From the NCBI GenBank assembly GCA_018401495.1, contig JAGYJX010000012.1, positions 95,617 through 159,616 of the forward strand: DNA of 64,000 nt, in the 5' to 3' direction. The notes beneath the pieces are model-generated. The model did not search any database. It saw nothing but the letters and a program-made list of their open reading frames with translations, and was not told the origin of the DNA. Source of the DNA: Rhodospirillaceae bacterium. GTDB lineage: Bacteria > Pseudomonadota > Alphaproteobacteria > Thalassobaculales > Thalassobaculaceae. The position numbers and the translations under genes are program-made. Of this stretch, positions 59,540 through 64,000 are shown one piece after another (within the stretch, counting starts at the first letter, position 1; each line of letters opens with the position of its first letter).

Positions 59540-60560
59540 ATGGCACAGGTTACGCGAATTGGGTTGGACACGTCCAAGCGGGTTTTCCAGGTTCACGGCG
59601 TTGATGCGTCGGAGCGCGTGGTTGTGCGGCGCAAGCTGAGCCGCGAGCAGGTTTTGAAGTTCTTCGCCGAGTTGGAGCCGACGCTTGTTGCGCTGGAGGC
59701 GTGCGGGGCGTCGCACTACTGGGCGCGCGAGCTTCAGTCGCTTGGCCACGAGGTTCGTCTTCTGCCGCCGCAATACGTGAAGCCGTATGTGAAGCGGGGC
59801 AAGAGCGACGCCAAGGACGCCGAGGCGATCTGCGAGGCGGCGAGCCGGCCGACGATGCGGTTCGTGGCGGTGAAGAGCCGGGACGAGCAGGCGGCGCTGA
59901 TGCAGTTGCGGGTGCGCTCGCTGCTGGTGAAGCAGCGCACCATGCTGTCGAACGCGATCCGCGGCCATGCCGCGGAGTTCGGGGTGACGGCGGCGAAGGG
60001 CCTGGGCCATCTGCCGGCGCTGCTGGAGCGGGCGCGGGCGGCGCTGCCGGAGATGGCGTGGGGCCTGCTGCTGGTGCTGGCCGAGCAGCTGGCGGCGCTG
60101 GACCGGGAGATCGCGGCGATCGAACGGCGGGTGAAGGCTTGGGCGCGCGATCAGCCGCTGTGCCGCCGGCTGATGCAGGTGCCCGGCATCGGGGTGATGG
60201 GCGCGGTAACGACGGTGCTGACGGCGCCGGCGCCAGAGACCTTCCGCTCGGGACGACAGTTCTCGGCCTGGATCGGGCTGACGCCGCGCGAGGACAGTAC
60301 CGCCGGCAAGAGCAACCCCACCCGGATCAGCCGCGAGGGCGACGAGGAGTTGCGCCGGCTGCTGGTGGCCGGTGCCATGGCGATCGTCAAGCTCGCCAAG
60401 CGCGGCCGTGGGCCGGCCTTACTTGATCGCCCTGCTGGCGCGCAAGTCGCCGAAGCTCGCCGCCATCGCCTTCGCCAACAAGACCGCGCGCATCCTCTGG
60501 GCGATGATGCGGCGCGACGAGGACTACCGGGGGCCGCAACCGGCCGGGACCGCCGCCTGA
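59540..60560 (+). CDS. IS110-family transposase (frame break near 60419)
   Basis: About 340 residues. RuvC-like DEDD domain with Asp10 (GLDTSKRVF), Glu53 (VALEACGASHYWA) and Asp90/Asp93 (GKSDAKDAEAICEA), and a C-terminal Tnp_20 domain (QVPGIGVMGAVTTVL, FSAWIGLTPREDSTAGK, ISREGDEELRRLLVAGAM). An extra T near 60419 throws the last 45 residues (YLIALLARKSPKLAAIAFANKTARILWAMM) into another frame. IS110 recombinases are guided by a bridge RNA encoded in a non-coding end. AGGAGG lies before ATG 59540, and the left inverted repeat can pair with this region. Confidence 0.88.
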
Positions 60561-60805
60561 GCGGCGGGTCGAGCGGCCGCCCCCGGTAGCAAGGGGCGCC
60601 TGCGTTCGAACGCAAGATGGCAATCGGTCGAACCGAGGATCGGGACAACCCGTGGGACCCTGCGACGCCATGACGTCACATCGGTGTTTGGGACCCGGTC
60701 CGCGAAATCCATCTCGGCCAGCGGTCACCGCGACCGCACAAACAGGCCTGACATATGACTGCACGCGACCGCATCGCCAGAACAGCAGCTCGAACGCTTG
60801 CGCAA
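60561..60805 (+). ncRNA. Candidate bridge-RNA (seekRNA) region of the IS1111-group element
   Basis: The roughly 245-nt region between the transposase stop and the right inverted repeat carries no supported ORF. In the IS1111 group the guide RNA is expected in this 3' non-coding end. I have not folded it or matched its loops to target and donor, so this is positional inference only. Confidence 0.4.
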
Positions 60806-60819
60806 CGGGGGCCGTCCAC

Positions 60820-61015
60820 ATATGGGTCCCGGATCGCGCTGCGCGCGTCCGGGATGACGACAAGGGGGAGGGGGGCGGACGGGGGGTACAGACCGGTCAC
60901 TTGGTTGACAGTCCGGATCAGTCCGAACCCGCCAGGCCGCCGTCATTAGGCAGTGCCGGCCCCCCTCTACCTCTCGTCATCCCGGACGCGCGCAGCGCGA
61001 TCCGGGACCCACCCA
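60820..61015. repeat. Family-B palindromic repeats between IS110 and the truncated gene
   Basis: ATGGGTCCCGGATCGCGC..CGTCCGGGATGACGAC at about 60824-60862 and CGTCATCCCGGACGCGCG..CGATCCGGGACCCAC at about 60976-61012 are inverted copies of one another. The sequence between them has no supported gene. Confidence 0.7.
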
Positions 61016-61035
61016 CCACTCCCGCCCTCCGCCGC

Positions 61036-61579
61036 TCACCCCTGGCGGATGCCGGGGTTGATCGCCAGCGCCGCGCCGGCCGCGCCGCCGGCGTCGTAGG
61101 CGTCCGGCGACACCATGCGGGTGGCGCTCGGCACGGTGCGCAGGTTCAGGCCGAGCTTGTCGAGCTCGGCGTCGACCACCGCCGCCTTGACCACCACCAG
61201 GTCGCGGCCGCCGCCGGCCTTCACGCGGTCGCGCTCGGCCTTCATGGCGATCAGCTTGTCGGCGATCGACGCCACCATGCCGAGCGCGAAGGACGCGTTC
61301 GCCAGATAGCGGTCCTGGTGCCGGAAGCGCCGGTACTCGGGCGAGGTCTTGTAGCGGCCGAGCTCCTGGCGGACGGCGCCGTCGACCACCTCGGTGAGGT
61401 AGTGCGCGACCTCGACGTCCGAGCGCAGCCCGAAGAACACGTAGCGCGCGGTGCCGGCCGGCTGCTTCTCGCGCCAGACCTTGCAGTCGCAGAACGCCGC
61501 GATGGCGCCGACGCAGTCGTCGAGCGGGATGCGCTTCTTGCGGTGGGTCTCGTACTCGCGGCGCTCGCAGGGCGCGTGG
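61036..61579 (-). pseudogene. DUF2786/DUF7168-like protein, 5' part removed by IS21
   Basis: A continuous frame of about 180 residues ends at 61036: HHAPCERREYETHRKKRIPLDDCVGAIAAFCDC, VFFGLRSDVEVAHYLTEVVDGAVRQEL, ASFALGMVASIADKLIAMK, and a C-terminal tail. The pattern resembles the DUF7168 domain often seen C-terminal to DUF2786. Upstream, the frame runs straight into the IS21 end (TGTCAATC at 61580) and meets a stop there, so the start and N-terminal domain are missing. An internal ATG/GTG at 61440 could give a shorter product, but it would begin mid-domain. Best read as a remnant of an interrupted gene. Confidence 0.7.
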
Positions 61580-61650
61580 TGTCAATCGGCGTTGGAACGG
61601 GACCCCGGATCGGCGTGCAAAAGGGACCCCCTCCGGAGCTGCTTCTGAAG

Positions 61651-61707
61651 CGCCATCGGCCGTGCCACCGCGGAGCCGAAGGCGGAGCGGTGGCACGGCC
61701 GATGGCG
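61651..61707. terminator. 21-bp perfect inverted repeat inside the IS21 end
   Basis: 61651-61671 (CGCCATCGGCCGTGCCACCGC) is the exact reverse complement of 61687-61707, with a 15-base loop. It lies between the istB stop and the IS tip, so a long transcript hairpin blocking transcription at the element's end is plausible. There is no T-run beside it. Confidence 0.55.
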
Positions 61708-61745
61708 GCGTTCCTGTGGGGATGGTTGAGGCCCTGTGGGACGGA

Positions 61746-62474
61746 TCAGGCGCGGTTCTTGAAGCGCCAGCTGTCGTTGCCGGTCTCGACGATCTCGCAG
61801 TGGTGGGTCAGCCTGTCGAGCAGTGCGGTGGTCATCTTGGCGTCGCCGAACACCGACGGCCATTCGCCGAAGGCGAGGTTGGTGGTGACCAGGATCGATG
61901 TCTGCTCGTAGAGCCGACTGATCAGGTGGAACAGCAGCTGGCCGCCGGACTGCGCGAACGGCAGGTAGCCGAGCTCGTCGAGGACGATGAAGTCGACGCG
62001 CGACAGGGTGTCGGCCATGCGGCCCTGCCGGCCGGCCCGGGCCTCGGCCTCGAGGCGGTTCACCAGGTCGACGACGTTGTAGAAGCGGCCCCGGGCGCCG
62101 GCGCGGATGCAGGCGCGCGCGATGGCGATCGCCAGATGCGACTTGCCGGTGCCGGTGCCGCCGACCAGGACGACGTTGCGCTGGTGGGCGAGGAAGTCGC
62201 CGCCCGCCAGGTCGCGGACCAGGGCCTCGTTGACCGGCGTGCCGTCGAAGGTGAAGTCGTCGACATCCTTGGCCAGCGGCAGCTTGGCGAGGCTGATGCG
62301 GTACTTGATCGATCTCGCCTGCTTCTCGCAGATCTCGGCCGACAGCAGGTCGCCGACGACGCGCTGGGGCTCGTGCTGGCGCTTCACCGCCGCAGCGAGG
62401 ACCTCGTCGTAGGCTGCCTTCATGCCGTACAGCTTCAGCTCGGCCATGGCGGCCAGGATGGCGCTGCGCTCCAT
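61746..62474 (-). CDS. istB: IS21 helper ATPase IstB
   Basis: 242 residues, AAA+ ATPase that loads the IstA transposase at the target. Walker [16 protein letters not shown], Walker [15 protein letters not shown] and sensor region [18 protein letters not shown] are intact, ending in the usual [18 protein letters not shown]. The start ATG shares its first base with the IstA stop (TGATG), the normal IS21 coupling. No frame break is seen. Confidence 0.93.
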   Translation of the reverse strand: MERSAILAAMAELKLYGMKAAYDEVLAAAVKRQHEPQRVVGDLLSAEICEKQARSIKYRISLAKLPLAKDVDDFTFDGTPVNEALVRDLAGGDFLAHQRNVVLVGGTGTGKSHLAIAIARACIRAGARGRFYNVVDLVNRLEAEARAGRQGRMADTLSRVDFIVLDELGYLPFAQSGGQLLFHLISRLYEQTSILVTTNLAFGEWPSVFGDAKMTTALLDRLTHHCEIVETGNDSWRFKNRA

Positions 62475-63973
62475 CACCCGGCACTCCTCAGGCTGTCGTA
62501 GCGGGCGCAGTCGGCGGCCGGTGCGAGCGTCAGCCGCAGTGCCTGCGGCGTCATGACCGTGACCGCCCGGGCCGGCTCGCGCCGGCGGGCCAGGATGTTC
62601 ACGATGACGTCGGCGGAGTGGACGCCCTCGCCGAGCGCCTCGGCGCAGGCCGCCTCCACCGCGGCCAGCCCGTCGCCGAGCACGGCCACCAGAATGCCCA
62701 CCATCTGCCGGTCGCCGTCGTTCGAGCCGGCCAGCTTGCGGCGCACCCGCTCCAGGCTGGCCGGCAGTACCCAGTCCTTGAACGGCGCGCCGTTGCGCAG
62801 CGCCCCGGGCTTGCGGGCCAGCACCGGCACGTAGTGCCAGGGGTCGTACACCGTCTGATCCCGCCCGAAGCTGCGGCGGTGTGCGCCGACCACCCGGCCG
62901 TCCTGGCGCAGCTCGATGCGCTCCGCGTAGGCCCTGACCTCGACCGGGCGGCCGACGGCGCCGGCCGCGACCGAGTACTTGTTGTTGTCGAAGCGCACCA
63001 GGCAGGTCTTCGACACCGACGCCGGAACCGCATGGAACCCGTCGAACCGACCGGCGTAGGGCACCAGGCTCGGCCGCTCCGCCTCGAAGCTCTCCCAGAC
63101 CGTGCGGTCGCGGAACTCCGGATGACGATGTGCCTTCGCGTGGGCGATGCACTGGTCCAGCAGCCAGGCGTTCAGCTCGTCGTAGCTGCCGGCCCGGACA
63201 CGCGGTGCGAAGAAGCGCTCGCGCACCACGCCGACCTGGTTCTCGACCTGGCCCTTCTCCCAGCCCGCCGCCGGCGTGCAGGCCACCGGCTCGACCAGAT
63301 AGTGCCCGCACATCTGCAGGAAGCGGCGGTTGTAGGCCCGCTCCTTGCCGACGAACACCGTCTCCACCGCCGTCTTCATGTTGTCGTAGATGCCGCGTGT
63401 GCAGGTGCCCTTGAAGAACGCGAACGCCCGGTCGTGGGCGTCGAACACCATCTCCTGGCTCTCCCGCGGGTAGGCCCGCACGAACGGCATCCGGCTGTGG
63501 CAGAGTCGGACATGCGCCACCTTGACCTTCACGGTCGTCCCGCCGAGCACCACCACCTCGTGGCTCCAGTCGAACTGGTACGCCTCGCCAGGCGCGAAGC
63601 TCAGAGGCACATAGGCAGCCGCCACCGACGTCGAGCGGGCCGCCCGCCAACTGCGGGCATAGCGCCGGACGGCATCGTAGCCGCCCGCATAGCCCTGGCC
63701 GCGAAGCGCCTCGAAGATCCGCATCAGCGTCAGCCGTTCGCGCGACGGCCTGGCCTCGTTCTCCGCCAGCAGCCCGTCGAGCGCGTCCTTGACCGCGCCG
63801 ATCTTCGGCAGCGGCTGGACCCGGCGCTCGTACTCGAACGACGTCGCCCCTGACCGCAGGATCTTCCGGATCACCTTCCGAGACAGCTTCAGCTCACGGC
63901 TGATCGCCTTGATCGGCTTGCCCTGAACCAAATGCGCACGCCGAACCTTCGAAATCGTCTCCACGACCAGCAT
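62474..63973 (-). CDS. istA: IS21 transposase IstA
   Basis: 499 residues. N-terminal HTH ([33 protein letters not shown]) and a DDE core with Asp in [10 protein letters not shown], Asp in [11 protein letters not shown] and Glu in [12 protein letters not shown]; the C-terminal part binds IstB. ATG 63973 begins [15 protein letters not shown], the typical start; an in-frame TTG seven codons upstream is less likely. Complete, so the element may be active. Confidence 0.93.
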   Translation of the reverse strand: MLVVETISKVRRAHLVQGKPIKAISRELKLSRKVIRKILRSGATSFEYERRVQPLPKIGAVKDALDGLLAENEARPSRERLTLMRIFEALRGQGYAGGYDAVRRYARSWRAARSTSVAAAYVPLSFAPGEAYQFDWSHEVVVLGGTTVKVKVAHVRLCHSRMPFVRAYPRESQEMVFDAHDRAFAFFKGTCTRGIYDNMKTAVETVFVGKERAYNRRFLQMCGHYLVEPVACTPAAGWEKGQVENQVGVVRERFFAPRVRAGSYDELNAWLLDQCIAHAKAHRHPEFRDRTVWESFEAERPSLVPYAGRFDGFHAVPASVSKTCLVRFDNNKYSVAAGAVGRPVEVRAYAERIELRQDGRVVGAHRRSFGRDQTVYDPWHYVPVLARKPGALRNGAPFKDWVLPASLERVRRKLAGSNDGDRQMVGILVAVLGDGLAAVEAACAEALGEGVHSADVIVNILARRREPARAVTVMTPQALRLTLAPAADCARYDSLRSAG

Positions 63974-64000
63974 CCCCAATCCGCCTCCAGCCAATCCGGA

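Larger units (their letters stand above)
59470..60819 (+). mobile_element. IS110-family insertion sequence, IS1111 group
   Basis: Transposase gene flanked by exact 14-bp inverted repeats GTGGACGGCCCCCG (59470-59483) and CGGGGGCCGTCCAC (60806-60819), which are subterminal repeats as in the IS1111 group; true tips lie slightly outside. Short 70-nt left and long 260-nt right non-coding ends. Both flanks carry chromosomal REP-type palindromes (to the left to about 59428, and to the right from 60824), and IS110/IS1111 elements are known to prefer such sequences. Confidence 0.82.
61580..64000 (-). mobile_element. IS21-family element, right part (continues past the window)
   Basis: One end begins TGTCAATCGGCG at 61580, with the two similar blocks CGGCGTTGGAACGGGACCCC and CGGCGTGCAAAAGGGACCCC that are usual in IS21 ends, then istB and istA on the minus strand. 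The other end lies beyond 64000, so size and target duplication cannot be checked. The insertion truncates the DUF2786/DUF7168-like gene. Confidence 0.85.

Overview
The window is GC-rich, gene-dense chromosomal DNA of an alphaproteobacterium, probably in or near the Rhodospirillales. I infer this from the very high GC in codon third positions, gene content (ftrA-rhodanese pair, NnrU, PAS_5-type protein, PRISE-type reductase, MocR regulators, two-subunit class I fumarase) and abundant palindromic intergenic repeats. No rRNA, prophage or CRISPR array is visible; one tRNA (Ala, anticodon CGC) is present.

Layout. 1-7 kb: the start of an ABC exporter/importer of the SbmA/YddA type, a BglX-like GH3 glycosidase, an AI-2E-family permease with an extra C-terminal domain, and a two-subunit class I fumarase/tartrate dehydratase. 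7-15 kb: a MocR regulator divergent from a 2-aminoethylphosphonate-type ABC importer (binding protein, ATPase, two-module permease), a PbfA-like class III PLP enzyme and a class I glutamine amidotransferase; the divergent promoter carries three copies of an AAGTGGGC-like motif. 15-22 kb: OsmC protein, Asp/Glu racemase-fold protein, Tat-type thioredoxin plus CcdA, an orphan OmpR-type regulator, a haloacid dehalogenase, a carbamoyltransferase and a PAS protein. 22-36 kb: small-molecule metabolism and transport (two EamA permeases, PhyH dioxygenase, SDRs, DedA, P1 peptidase, 2-hydroxyacid dehydrogenase, PRISE reductase, FtrA/rhodanese, enolase-superfamily dehydratase, alpha/beta hydrolase, MscS channel). 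36.6-38 kb: DAHP synthase preceded by an aromatic leader peptide and a complete attenuator. 38-45 kb: tesA-ybbA-ybbP, a PAS histidine kinase and an MFS permease. 45-58 kb: a large BNR/VPS10 propeller protein, a HI1419/HI1420-type toxin-antitoxin pair, argG, an SDR, a Tat amine oxidase, nnrU, the yggT-DUF167-folD operon and a second histidine kinase. 59-64 kb: tRNA-Ala, an IS110-family (IS1111-group) element, a truncated DUF2786/DUF7168 gene and an IS21 element running off the right edge.

The most interesting item is the DAHP synthase attenuator (36.63-36.80 kb). A promoter-like GTGACA-N17-TATACG sits so close to a 29-codon leader ORF that the mRNA should start at or near its AUG. The leader contains seven Tyr/Trp/Phe codons in eight. 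Three mutually exclusive pairings are present: an 8/8 segment 1:2 match, a 2:3 antiterminator, and an 11-bp 3:4 terminator stem followed by T6. I found these pairings by direct base matching, not by folding.

Caveat: about twenty genes are interrupted by single-base frame breaks although the conserved motifs on both sides are intact. This density, the mix of +1 and -1 shifts and their location in GC-rich runs point to consensus sequence errors rather than gene decay. Such genes are listed as one CDS spanning all pieces, with approximate break positions.
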